Shown: positions 7,939 to 17,447, counted from the first letter of the stretch. The stretch is 21,463 nucleotides of DNA from JANMMJ01 sp964543235 (GCA_964543235.1 CAZIXE010000066.1:1-21463), one strand, 5' to 3'. Notes: generated from the letters alone by a model not told the origin. Numbers and translations: made by a program.

Positions 7939-9365
7939 CGTTTGCGGGAGAGCTTCCGCCCGAGCGCTTCAACCTCGCGCGCTACTGCCTGGCTGGCAGG
8001 CCTCCTGAAAAGACTGCCCTGATCGTCGCCGGCAGCCAGCCGGGCCGCTACACTTACGGCGAGATCGAGGACCGCGTGCTGCGCATGGCCGAGGGTTTGC
8101 GGCGCCACGGCCTGCAGCCGGGAGAGCGGCTGGCAATCTGCCTGCAGAATGGCCTCGCCTGTGTTCTGACGTTCTTCGCCGCCAATGCGGCCGGTGCCGT
8201 ACCCGTGCCGCTGTCGCCGCTGCTCACGGCGGCTGAGGTTAACCGGTTGGTCGCGGATTGTGCGCCGCGCGCCATCGCCTGGGATGGCGCCGGTGAAAGG
8301 CCGGAAGGCGCACCCCTCCTCGCGCTTTCCGGGCTTGGGCGTGCCCCGCGCGGAGACTATGCCGCAACCGGCAGGGATGACCCCGCTTTCCTTGTCTACA
8401 CGTCCGGAACGACCGCCATGCCGAAGGGCGTACTGCATGCCCAGCGCGCCGTCTGGGGCCGAAGGCCCATGTACCGGGGCTGGTATGGCATCGGCCCTGA
8501 CGACGTGATGCTGCATACCGGCGCCATGAACTGGACCTACACGCTTGGCACCGGCCTCATGGACCCCTGGGCCAATGGCGCCACCGCCATCCTCTACGTT
8601 GGTCCCCGTGATGACACCGTATGGGAGCGCCAGGCGGCGACCCATGGCGCCACACTTTTGGCTTCCGTTCCGGGCCTTTACCGGCAGATGTTGAGAACGG
8701 GCTTCAGGGCGCCGCCAGGCCTCCGTCACGGCCTCGTGGCGGGCGAAACCTTGCCCCGCTCCGTATTGCAAGCCTGGACGGAGGCGACTGGCCTTCCGCT
8801 CTTTGAGGCGCTCGGCATGAGCGAAATCTCGACCTACATTTCCGCAGGCCCCGAAGTGCCAGTCCGGCCCGGTTCCCCCGGCAAACCGCAGCCGGGCCGG
8901 AGCGTCACGATCCTCGCCGGCGGCCTCATTGGCGTGCACCGGACCGACCCCGGACTCATGCTCGGCTATTGGGGACGCCCAGAGGAAGAAGCGGCCGTTT
9001 GGCATGGCGACTGGTTCGCCGGCGGCGATGTCGGCCGCATCGACGCCGATGGCTATGTCTGGCATGAGGGCCGTGCCAATGAGCTGATGAATGCCGGCGG
9101 CTACCGCGTCTCGCCGCTCGAGGTCGAGGCCGCCTTGGCCGAGCACCCGGCTGTCGCCGAAGTCGCTGCCGCCGAAATCCGCGTCAGTGAAGATGTTTCA
9201 ATCATCGTCGCCTTCGTCGTGCCCCGCATGTCCATTGCGGCCGGCGCCCTGCTCCGCTTTGCCGCCGAACGCCTCGCCACCTACAAGCTGCCCAGGGAGG
9301 TGCGCTTCGTCGAAAGCCTGCCCCGCACAGCCAACGGCAAAGTGATAAGGGGGAAGCTGCGCTGA
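7935..9365 (+). CDS. AMP-dependent acyl-CoA synthetase/ligase family protein
   Basis: Members of this ANL superfamily activate a carboxylic acid with ATP to an acyl-adenylate and then form the CoA thioester. At 476 residues it is on the short side. Motifs in order: phosphate-binding loop VYTSGTTAMPKG (about 154-165), FEALGMSEIS (290-299), GDWFAGGDVG (358-367), the hinge and C-domain segment GRANELMNAGGYRVSPLEVE (379-398), and catalytic Lys469 in TANGKVIRGK. The loop has Ala where Gly is usual (TTGxPKG). The substrate cannot be told; the general look is of benzoate- or medium-chain acyl-CoA ligases. GTG is the start, overlapping the preceding TGA by 4 bp, so translation is probably coupled to the binding protein. 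Confidence 0.88.
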   Translation: MTFAGELPPERFNLARYCLAGRPPEKTALIVAGSQPGRYTYGEIEDRVLRMAEGLRRHGLQPGERLAICLQNGLACVLTFFAANAAGAVPVPLSPLLTAAEVNRLVADCAPRAIAWDGAGERPEGAPLLALSGLGRAPRGDYAATGRDDPAFLVYTSGTTAMPKGVLHAQRAVWGRRPMYRGWYGIGPDDVMLHTGAMNWTYTLGTGLMDPWANGATAILYVGPRDDTVWERQAATHGATLLASVPGLYRQMLRTGFRAPPGLRHGLVAGETLPRSVLQAWTEATGLPLFEALGMSEISTYISAGPEVPVRPGSPGKPQPGRSVTILAGGLIGVHRTDPGLMLGYWGRPEEEAAVWHGDWFAGGDVGRIDADGYVWHEGRANELMNAGGYRVSPLEVEAALAEHPAVAEVAAAEIRVSEDVSIIVAFVVPRMSIAAGALLRFAAERLATYKLPREVRFVESLPRTANGKVIRGKLR

Positions 9366-9405
9366 ACGTCTTCCTCCCGCAAGCGCGCGTGAAAGACCCA
9401 TGGCC

Positions 9406-10995
<1,590 letters not shown>

Positions 10996-11015
10996 GGCGG
11001 CACGCTAGCCCAGAA

Positions 11016-12419
11016 TCATCCGCTTGGGAATTTCGCCCGGTGTCCGGAGACAGCCTGGCCGGCATCGGCGGGCAGCCGCCAGTGGATGACCGCGGATACC
11101 GCAGTGAGCGCGGCAATGATCGCAAAGGCAATTGCAAAGTCCGACTGCGCCAGCTCGCCCCCGCCACGCATCGCCCGCGTTGACTCCAGCGAAAACGCCG
11201 CCAGCGCCACACCCGCGGCTATCGCCGTCTGCTGGATGGCGCTGAACAGGGTCGAAGCCTGGCTGAAGCGTTCCTGGGGCATGTCGGCGTAGGCCATCGC
11301 TCCCAGGCTCGTGAACTGCAGCGAGCGGAAGAAGCCGCCGAGCAGGATGGCCAGGATGATGAGCCAGACCGGCGTTCCTGGTGCAAAGAAGCCGTAAATG
11401 GCCAGGAAACCTGCAGCGATCAGCGCGTTGCAGACGAGCACCCGCCGGAATCCGAATTGCCTGAGGATGGGCTGCGCCACGAACTTCATCGCGATCGCCC
11501 CGATGGCGGCAACGAAGGTGATGGAGCCCGAGGCAAAGGCATCGAAGCCGAAGACGAGTTGCAGCAGCAGTGGCAGCATGAACGGCAGCGCCCCGGCGCC
11601 GATGCGGAACAGCGCACCGCCGGTGATGCTCGCCCGGTAAGTGTCAATGCCGAGAAGGCCGAGATCAAGGATCGGATGCGGATGCCGGCTGGCGTGAAAA
11701 ACATAGAGTATGAGGAGCACAAGTCCGAGCCCCGCCATGGCCGGCGCGACGCCATGTGGCAGCAATCGGCCGCTGAAGCCGGTGAGACCGAAAATCAGGG
11801 CCGCGAGCCCCAGTCCCGATAGCAGGAACCCCAGCCCGTCGAGCGGCACGCGGACATCATCGCGGATATTTGGCATGTGAGCGGTGGCCATCGCCAGGCC
11901 CAGAACGCCAACCGGCACATTGACCCAGAAGATCCAGCGCCAGTCGAAGAACTCGGTGATGAAGCCGCCCAGCGGCGGCCCGATGAGCGGGCCGATCAGC
12001 GCCGGCACTGTCAGGTAGACCATGGCATTGACAATCTGCGCGCGCGGCACGGCGCGCAGCAGGATGGCGCGCCCCACCGGAACCATCATGGCGCCGCCAG
12101 CGCCCTGCAGCGCCCGTGCCATGACCAGATGCTCGAGCGATTGCGAGAAGCCGCACCACACGGAGGCCACCGTGAACACGAGGATCGCCAGGCGAAAGAT
12201 GTTCCGCGGGCCGAACCGGTCCGCCATCCAGCCCGAGACCGGAATGAACACGGCAAGACTGAGAAGATAGGAGGTGAGCGCCAGCTTGAGTGTGACGGGA
12301 TCCTCACCCAGGTCGCGCGCGATCCGCGGCAGCGACGTCGCGATGACACCGGAATCGAGATTTTCCATGAGCAGCGCGGCCGCCACGGTGACCGGCACGG
12401 CACGGGGAAACGCGGCCAT
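11016..12419 (-). CDS. MFS drug:H+ antiporter-2 type transporter (EmrB/QacA-like)
   Basis: This inner-membrane exporter of the DHA2 branch has 467 residues. About 14 hydrophobic segments can be traced. TM1 has the family pattern ENLDSGVIATSLPRIA, and the loop 2-3 motif A is GWMADRFGPRNIFRLA (about 63-78). The antiporter motif C-like LTVPALIGPLIGPPLGGFI follows in TM5, then FFDWRWIFWVNVPVG, typical of EmrB proteins. No EmrA-like membrane fusion protein is adjacent. It sits between the redoxin/oxygenase gene (29 nt upstream) and mccB (20 nt downstream), all in one direction. The substrate is unknown. A later in-frame ATG at residue 18 would cut into TM1 and is unlikely. Confidence 0.9.
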   Translation of the reverse strand: MAAFPRAVPVTVAAALLMENLDSGVIATSLPRIARDLGEDPVTLKLALTSYLLSLAVFIPVSGWMADRFGPRNIFRLAILVFTVASVWCGFSQSLEHLVMARALQGAGGAMMVPVGRAILLRAVPRAQIVNAMVYLTVPALIGPLIGPPLGGFITEFFDWRWIFWVNVPVGVLGLAMATAHMPNIRDDVRVPLDGLGFLLSGLGLAALIFGLTGFSGRLLPHGVAPAMAGLGLVLLILYVFHASRHPHPILDLGLLGIDTYRASITGGALFRIGAGALPFMLPLLLQLVFGFDAFASGSITFVAAIGAIAMKFVAQPILRQFGFRRVLVCNALIAAGFLAIYGFFAPGTPVWLIILAILLGGFFRSLQFTSLGAMAYADMPQERFSQASTLFSAIQQTAIAAGVALAAFSLESTRAMRGGGELAQSDFAIAFAIIAALTAVSAVIHWRLPADAGQAVSGHRAKFPSG

Positions 12420-12448
12420 GCGGGATGTTCGTCAGCTTGCGCTCGTCC

Positions 12449-13630
12449 TCATGCGCCTGCAGGTGCCGCGCTCTGCTGTGCCGGCTGTTTCTCGCCGGTG
12501 GTTCCCGCCACATAGGATCCTACGCCTTCGCCGAGAAACATGTTGTTCTGCTCACGGATCTTCGCTGCCTCCTCGTCATAGAGAAACGGCAGGAAGGCAT
12601 AGCGCCTGCCTTTCGTCACCGGCGTTACCATGTGCAGCAGCGAACACGAGAACACCACGGCTCCGCCCTTGCGCGCCTTGAACGTGCGCGGTCCATATTC
12701 CGGAAAACCGACCTCGCCGCCTTCGAAATCATCGTTGAGGTTGATCGAGACGGCAAATCGCCGGTGCGCCGTACCCTTGGTGGTGTTGTCGCGGTGGGCC
12801 GCGAAATGTCCCTCGTCCTCGGCCGCGTAACAGGAAACGATGTAGCGCTCCATGCGGGTCACCTTGAACTGGTGAATTTTCAGGATCTCCGGCGCCACGC
12901 GGCGGCGAACCCTTTCGCGCGTCTGGGCAATGATCTTTTCGTCGGCGATCGTGTAGTCCTTGCGCCGCTTGTGGCGATAGTCGTGCACCGGTACCGTCTT
13001 GCCCTCAACCTCGCGCATGAATCCCGATTCCTCGCCACCATGCTGGTCATAGAGCCCGATCAGCATGTCGCAGAACTCCGGCTCGAACACTTGTGGCAGC
13101 ACCAGGATCGGCGCCTGGATCTCGAAACCCGCAAATCGTTCCGGGGGCGGCAGGAGTGCCAGGTACTTGAACAGCTGTTCGCGATCGCTGCCGTCCTGGG
13201 CAAAGGGCACCACCCGCATCACCCTGAGCGTCGGGTCGAGCACCACCCACATCCGCCTGACCGGCACATCGTTCTCGCCAACCTTGGTGTCGTGCGGAAC
13301 CGAGCCGTAAAGCCGCGAGACAGCCGCATCGAAATCCCAGAAGAAGCGGAAGCCGGGGATCTTGTCCTGCACCCGATTCTCCTTCTCGTCGTTGGGATCC
13401 AGGCTCACGCCGAAAAAGCAGAATCGCTTGTCGTCGAAAAGGCGCCAGTGAGCCAGGGCCGCTTTGATTGCCGAGCGCCCTTGTTCATCGCTTGCGGTGA
13501 CATAGAAGCAGAGCACGAGGTAGCGGCCCGCCGCCGATGACAGATGATACTGCGGGTTGCCGGAGGTGCGCTGGATGAACCACGGCGCCGGATCTCCGGG
13601 AAGGATATTGACGTAGGGCCTCTGCTGCAT
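12449..13630 (-). CDS. Redoxin-like domain fused to a 2OG-Fe(II) oxygenase domain
   Basis: This is a two-domain protein of 393 residues. Residues about 1-160 have the layout of a peroxiredoxin/AhpC-TSA fold (PGDPAPWF start, YLVLCFYVTASDEQG core, FFGVSLDPNDEKE), but no cysteine sits at the peroxidatic position. Residues about 170-355 form a prolyl-4-hydroxylase-type 2-oxoglutarate/Fe(II) dioxygenase. It has iron ligands H279 and D281 (HRD), the distal H333 in CSLLHMVTPV, and a 2OG-binding Arg at 342 or 343 (KGRRYAF). The start at 13630 follows GGAG 10 nt upstream; an ATG at 13684 would add 18 residues without such a site. The substrate is unknown. It is the first gene of the cluster with the MFS transporter and mccB, divergent from prmA. 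Confidence 0.85.
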   Translation of the reverse strand: MQQRPYVNILPGDPAPWFIQRTSGNPQYHLSSAAGRYLVLCFYVTASDEQGRSAIKAALAHWRLFDDKRFCFFGVSLDPNDEKENRVQDKIPGFRFFWDFDAAVSRLYGSVPHDTKVGENDVPVRRMWVVLDPTLRVMRVVPFAQDGSDREQLFKYLALLPPPERFAGFEIQAPILVLPQVFEPEFCDMLIGLYDQHGGEESGFMREVEGKTVPVHDYRHKRRKDYTIADEKIIAQTRERVRRRVAPEILKIHQFKVTRMERYIVSCYAAEDEGHFAAHRDNTTKGTAHRRFAVSINLNDDFEGGEVGFPEYGPRTFKARKGGAVVFSCSLLHMVTPVTKGRRYAFLPFLYDEEAAKIREQNNMFLGEGVGSYVAGTTGEKQPAQQSAAPAGA

Positions 13631-13726
13631 CTTCCGCTCCTTGTGTTTGGCGGCAATTGTCGCCGCTTGGGGCCGCCAAGGCAAGCTTCACTGGACGCTG
13701 CGCCGGCAAAATCCTAAACGGCGGTC

Positions 13727-14602
13727 ATGGCGATTTGCCCGCACACCCTGGCCCTGAACCCCATGCCCCATTCGCAGGCGCTGGCCGCCGCCGACCGCAT
13801 CGAGCCGCTGTTGGCGGACCATGCTGCGCTGGCCATCAACGAAGTGGACGAGAGGAGCGGGCTTTGGCAGGTCATTGTCTACTGTTCCAGCGCTGAAGAG
13901 GCCGCGTTGCTCCGCGACCGGATCATTCCGGGCAACGTCTTCGCCGCTCCCCCCGTGATCAGCGGATTGCCCGACGAGGACTGGGTGCGGAAGACCCTGC
14001 AGGGACTGCCACCCGTCATCGCCGGGCGCTTCCAGCTTTACGGCCCCCACGACCGGGGCCGCCGCAACAGCAGCGGTGTCGCATTGGAAATCGGCGCCGG
14101 CACGGCCTTCGGCACCGGTCACCACGGCACGACCACCGGCTGCCTTCTGGCTCTGGACCGGCTCCTCAAGAACCGAAGGCCACGCCGCGTCCTCGATCTC
14201 GGCTGCGGCACCGGTGTCCTGGCCATGGCCGCCGCCAAGGCGCTGCGGCGCCCGGTTCTTGCCACCGACATCGATCCGGAAGCCGTTCGTGTCTGCCGCG
14301 CCAACGCCCGGCGGAACGGCCTGCAGCCGCTGCTGACGGCACAGCGTGCCACGGGCGTCGACGCGCCGTTGATCCGCAAGGCCGCTCCCTATGACCTGAT
14401 CTTTGCCAACATTCTGGCGCGGCCGCTGGTGCAGCTCGCACCCGGCTTGTCACGCCTCCTGGCGCGGCGTGGCTGCCTCGTCTTGTCAGGGATGACCAGC
14501 GACCAGGTGAGGCTGGTGCAGGGTGTCTATCTGAACCACGGGCTGCGGCTGCAGCGTCTCCTGACCCGCGACAGCTGGGCCACACTCATGCTCGTCAAAT
14601 GA
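13727..14602 (+). CDS. prmA: Ribosomal protein L11 methyltransferase
   Basis: This cytosolic SAM-dependent enzyme trimethylates ribosomal protein L11. The product has 291 residues, the normal length. After the N-terminal substrate-recognition domain come the PrmA hallmarks: GTAFGTGHHGTTTGCLLALD (about 125-144), the SAM-binding loop VLDLGCGTGVLAMAAAK (155-171), the acidic D181/D183 (ATDIDPEAV), and the FANILARPL motif (226-234) that replaces NPPY in this family. The start region has no strong Shine-Dalgarno; an internal ATG at 13763 is an alternative. It is followed by a hairpin shared with the convergent DUF1127 gene. Confidence 0.93.
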   Translation: MAICPHTLALNPMPHSQALAAADRIEPLLADHAALAINEVDERSGLWQVIVYCSSAEEAALLRDRIIPGNVFAAPPVISGLPDEDWVRKTLQGLPPVIAGRFQLYGPHDRGRRNSSGVALEIGAGTAFGTGHHGTTTGCLLALDRLLKNRRPRRVLDLGCGTGVLAMAAAKALRRPVLATDIDPEAVRVCRANARRNGLQPLLTAQRATGVDAPLIRKAAPYDLIFANILARPLVQLAPGLSRLLARRGCLVLSGMTSDQVRLVQGVYLNHGLRLQRLLTRDSWATLMLVK

Positions 14603-14605
14603 AAA

Positions 14606-14635
14606 CCACCCGGGCCGAAGATCGGCACCGGGTGG
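14606..14635 (-). terminator. Rho-independent terminator of the DUF1127 gene
   Basis: CCACCCGG (14606-14613) pairs with CCGGGTGG (14628-14635). An inner stem GCCGA/TCGGC extends it, with one bulged A and an AGA loop. On the minus strand the hairpin is followed by TTTT, making it a good terminator for the DUF1127 gene. It lies just after the prmA stop and may also stop that transcript, though without a U-run. Confidence 0.78.
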
Positions 14636-14667
14636 CCTACGCACAACAATCACGTCGTGGGCGGCGA

Positions 14668-14874
14668 TCAGCCACCCCAAACCATTTTGTGAATCTCGGA
14701 CCGGTTGAGGCCGATATCGGCGAGCAGCCGGTCGTCCAGCTGCTCCAGCTGGCGTTCGGCGCGCGACCGGGAAAGAATCGTGCTGACCCGGCTCGACACC
14801 CGGTTCAGGAAGTCCGGCACAAAGCGCAGGCCGGAACGGCGATCGGCCTCGCGGCCATAGGTGATCATGCTCAT
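14668..14874 (-). CDS. DUF1127 small basic protein
   Basis: The product has 68 residues. The C-terminal half carries the DUF1127 (YjiS-like) pattern RAERQLEQLDDRLLADIGLNRSEI, an Arg-rich helix pair, and ends in WGG. Such small arginine-rich proteins are abundant in Alphaproteobacteria. Some have been linked to RNA turnover, phosphate and carbon metabolism or stress responses, but the role of this one is not known. The start at 14874 is fixed by AAGGAG 8 nt upstream (GGAGACGAAGATG); upstream in-frame ATGs lack such a site. It has its own terminator and a long upstream region with an inverted repeat. Confidence 0.9.
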   Translation of the reverse strand: MSMITYGREADRRSGLRFVPDFLNRVSSRVSTILSRSRAERQLEQLDDRLLADIGLNRSEIHKMVWGG

Positions 14875-15355
14875 CTTCGTCTCCTTCGTCTTGCCCTGAC
14901 CCGTCCCCGATGGCCGGTCTGAGGCAAGGTTGCATTGCTTCTGGATTGTGCATCGCACAATCAACATGGGTTATATGGGCCTCCGCGCGCCAAGAACCAC
15001 CCCCAAGGGGGAAGACGAGATATGCAAAAAACACATGCGGGAATTCAGGGATTCTTAATCCGCCATCTGGGCCACAACTGCCGCAAACTCCACCCAGAGC
15101 AGCAAAACTACTAATACATTACAATACGTTATATATGGCATCGAATCGCGCTTATGCCGTGCATACTAGTGTTGCATCAGCGTAATTATCTTCAACTTAT
15201 AGATGTGCAATAAGCAAGTCGACATGCACAATTTGCATAAGGTCAAACGAACTTCATTTTTCGCAATGCAAAAAATCAGAGACAGCAAGCGACATGCAAT
15301 CGGCCGGAGACCTTGCTTAGAATGATGACATATCAACAATCCATGGAGGTATTCG
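14875..15355. other. Long divergent intergenic region rich in TGCA palindromes
   Basis: This 481-bp spacer separates the DUF1127 and nucleotidase genes and is clearly AT-richer than its surroundings. TGCA occurs ten times between 14931 and 15298 (starts at 14931, 14949, 15023, 15160, 15173, 15206, 15225, 15234, 15267, 15295), against one or two expected by chance. ATGCAAAAAA occurs twice (15022 and 15266). A TATAAC hexamer on the minus strand near 14975 could be a -10 element for the DUF1127 gene. No credible protein-coding frame was found; a small RNA cannot be excluded. Confidence 0.5.
14944..14962. promoter_or_regulatory. Perfect inverted repeat upstream of the DUF1127 gene
   Basis: GATTGTGC-ATC-GCACAATC is a perfect 8-bp dyad with a 3-bp spacer, 70 bp upstream of the DUF1127 start codon. 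It lies just downstream of the possible -10 hexamer TATAAC on the minus strand. It could be an operator for a dimeric repressor or a 5' UTR stem-loop. There is no U-run, so it is not a terminator. Confidence 0.4.
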
Positions 15356-16858
15356 ATGCGCAGGTTGCTCCCGGTTCTGGCGGGCTCCTTCATCTCCGCA
15401 GTCTTGGCCGCCGCCGCTGCCGCGGAGCCGGTCACCATCACCTTCCTCCTCGCCAATGACACCTACAGGATTGATAGTGACAGCCCCCGTGGTGGCTTCG
15501 CCAGGCTCAATGCCGTGGTGAAGGCTGAGCGGGCCGGCGGCAGGCATGTGGTCTATGCCCATGCCGGCGACCTGATATCGCCGTCGCTGCTCTCCGGGTT
15601 CGACAAGGGAGCCCACACCATTGCCCTGTTGAATGTCGAACCGCCCACGATCTTCGTTCCCGGCAACCACGAATTCGACTTCGGCCCGGACGTTTTTCTC
15701 CAGCGCATCAGGGAGGCCCAGTTTCCCACCGTCGCCGCCAATCTGCGCAAGCCCGACGGCCGTATGGTCCCGGCCATCATCGACAAAATGACTGCCACCA
15801 TTGGCGGCGTCAACGTCGCCATGATCGGACTCACCGCCGACGACAGCCCGGTCAAATCGAGCCCCGGCAATCTCAAGTTCCTGCCGACGGTCGAAACCGG
15901 CATCGAAATGGCAAATGCCATCCGCAAGTCGGGCGCTGATTTCGTCGTGGGCGTCGTCCACGCCAATCGCGCCCAGGACCGTGCCCTGTTCGACAGCCGG
16001 GCCTTCGATCTGATCCTCACCGGCGACGACCACGACCTGATGATCTTCTACGACGGTCGGACCGCCATGGCGGAGAGCCGCGAAGAGGCCGAGTATGTCG
16101 TTGCCATCGATGCCACCATCGACGTCACCGAGAAGGACGGGCGCCGCAGCATGAGCTGGCACCCCAGCTTCCGCATCGTCGATACCGCTGCCGTAACACC
16201 CGATCCCGAAACCCAGAAACGCATCGACGCGTACAACGCCGAACTCTCGAAGGAACTCGATGTCGAAATCGGCACGACGGTCGCGCCGCTTGACAGCCGC
16301 AAGGCCACGGTGCGCACCGGCGAAGCGGCAATCGGCAATCTGATTGCCGATGCCATGCGCGAAGCGGTTGGCGCCGATATCGCCATCACCAATGGCGGCG
16401 GTATTCGCGGCAACAGGGAGTATGCCGCGGGCAGCCGCATCACCCGCCGCGACGTTCTCACCGAGCTCCCCTTCGGCAACCGCACCGTGAAGCTCGAGTT
16501 GACCGGCGCGGCCGTTCTCCAGGCCCTCGAGAATGGTTTCAGCGATGTCGAGAATTCGGCCGGCCGTTACCCGCAGATCTCCGGCATGACCGTCGAGGTT
16601 GACCTATCCAGGCCCAAGGGCGACCGCGTCGTTGCAGTGACCGTCGCCGGTACACCACTCGACCGGGCGAAGTCCTATACCCTCGCCACCAATGATTTCA
16701 TGTATGGTGGCGGCGACGGCTACGCCGTATTCAAGGAGGCCAGGCCGCTGCTTGGCGTGCGCGATGCCAGGCTGATGGCCAACGATGTCATGGCCTTTAT
16801 CGCCGCAAGGAAGGACGTTGCTGCGAAGGTTGAGGGACGCATCAGGACGAAGATGTAG
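15356..16858 (+). CDS. Periplasmic 5'-nucleotidase/UshA-family metallophosphatase
   Basis: This exported two-domain phosphatase probably hydrolyses nucleotides or cyclic nucleotides in the periplasm. The 500-residue precursor has a signal peptide of about 23 residues (LPVLAGSFISAVLAAAAAA-EP). The N-domain metal-site motifs are AND (34-35), GD (70-71), PGNHEFD (102-108), VVHAN (H202) and TGDDHD (222-227). The C-domain has NLIADAMREAVGADIAITNGGGIRG (328-352), GRYPQISGM (403-411) and NDFMYGGGDGY (446-456), the nucleotide-binding loops of the 5'-nucleotidase C-terminal family. Two usual motifs differ: NDxH is NDTY and GHxH is GDDH. GGAGG at 15345-15349 supports the start. Its end overlaps the convergent ATPase gene by 17 bp. 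Confidence 0.9.
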   Translation: MRRLLPVLAGSFISAVLAAAAAAEPVTITFLLANDTYRIDSDSPRGGFARLNAVVKAERAGGRHVVYAHAGDLISPSLLSGFDKGAHTIALLNVEPPTIFVPGNHEFDFGPDVFLQRIREAQFPTVAANLRKPDGRMVPAIIDKMTATIGGVNVAMIGLTADDSPVKSSPGNLKFLPTVETGIEMANAIRKSGADFVVGVVHANRAQDRALFDSRAFDLILTGDDHDLMIFYDGRTAMAESREEAEYVVAIDATIDVTEKDGRRSMSWHPSFRIVDTAAVTPDPETQKRIDAYNAELSKELDVEIGTTVAPLDSRKATVRTGEAAIGNLIADAMREAVGADIAITNGGGIRGNREYAAGSRITRRDVLTELPFGNRTVKLELTGAAVLQALENGFSDVENSAGRYPQISGMTVEVDLSRPKGDRVVAVTVAGTPLDRAKSYTLATNDFMYGGGDGYAVFKEARPLLGVRDARLMANDVMAFIAARKDVAAKVEGRIRTKM

Positions 16859-17447
16859 CGAGCACGGCATCCTCGACCACCGTGGCGGGCGCGCCGGCTA
16901 TGCGGATCAGCCGCTGCGCCGCCAGCCGGTCGTTCTCGACCGCATGGGTGACCAGCACACAGGTAAAGCCGTGCTCTTGCCACAGCCGCACCACCAGCCG
17001 GCGCATCTCTGCCGCTGTCGCTTCGTCGAGTGACACATAAGGCTCGTCGAGGAGCAGCGTTTCTGGTCTGATCGCCAGGGCGCGCGCCAGTGCTGCCCGC
17101 CGGGCCATGCCGAGCGACAGGGCCCGCGGATAGGTATCGGCTTCACCTGCCAGCCCAACCGCAGCGAGAGCGGCATCGATATCGCGTCCACGCACGAGGG
17201 CGATATTCTGGCGGACTGTCATCCACGGCATCAGCCGCGGCTCCTGGAAAACCATGGCAAGTCGCCCGGTACCGGTGATGCTCCCGGCAAAGTCACGGTC
17301 GAGCCCGGCGATAAGCCTGAGCAGTGTCGTCTTGCCGGAACCCGAGGGGCCGGTAATGACCGTGAAACTGCTGCGTGGCAGGTCGAGATTGATTCCGCGC
17401 AATACCAGCCGCTCACCAAAACGCTTGAGAGCGACGTCAATGTGCAT
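16842..17447 (-). CDS. ABC transporter ATP-binding protein, NitT/TauT type
   Basis: This is the cytoplasmic ATPase of the importer encoded with the next two genes. The 201 residues are on the short side for the SsuB/TauB family. Walker A is GPSGSGKTT (33-41), the Q-loop is in FQEP (67-70), Walker B is LLLDEP (131-136) with D-loop SLDE, and the switch His is in VTHAVE. The signature is LSLGMARRAALARAL; the LSGGQ motif is degenerate. The start at 17447 gives an 11-bp overlap with the permease gene; a start at 17477 would add ten residues and lengthen the overlap. It ends inside the nucleotidase stop region on the other strand. Confidence 0.88.
   Translation of the reverse strand: MHIDVALKRFGERLVLRGINLDLPRSSFTVITGPSGSGKTTLLRLIAGLDRDFAGSITGTGRLAMVFQEPRLMPWMTVRQNIALVRGRDIDAALAAVGLAGEADTYPRALSLGMARRAALARALAIRPETLLLDEPYVSLDEATAAEMRRLVVRLWQEHGFTCVLVTHAVENDRLAAQRLIRIAGAPATVVEDAVLATSSS

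Noticed and set aside
6202..9146. Minus-strand open frames (556 and 442 codons) opposite the binding protein and ligase
   Set aside because: The opposing plus-strand genes have complete family motifs; these frames have none and lack ribosome sites.
12425..13540. Plus-strand open frame of 371 codons
   Set aside because: It is antisense to the well-supported redoxin/oxygenase fusion gene and has no recognisable motif.
14968..15355. Possible CRISPR array because of repeated short words
   Set aside because: The repeated units are only 4-10 bp, irregularly spaced, without constant repeats and spacers and without cas genes.
15317..16162. Minus-strand open frame of 281 codons, and others at 17254-18249 (+), 18263-19180 (+) and 19150-20421 (-)
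   Set aside because: All are complements of genes with clear motifs, and their compositions are typical of antisense reading.
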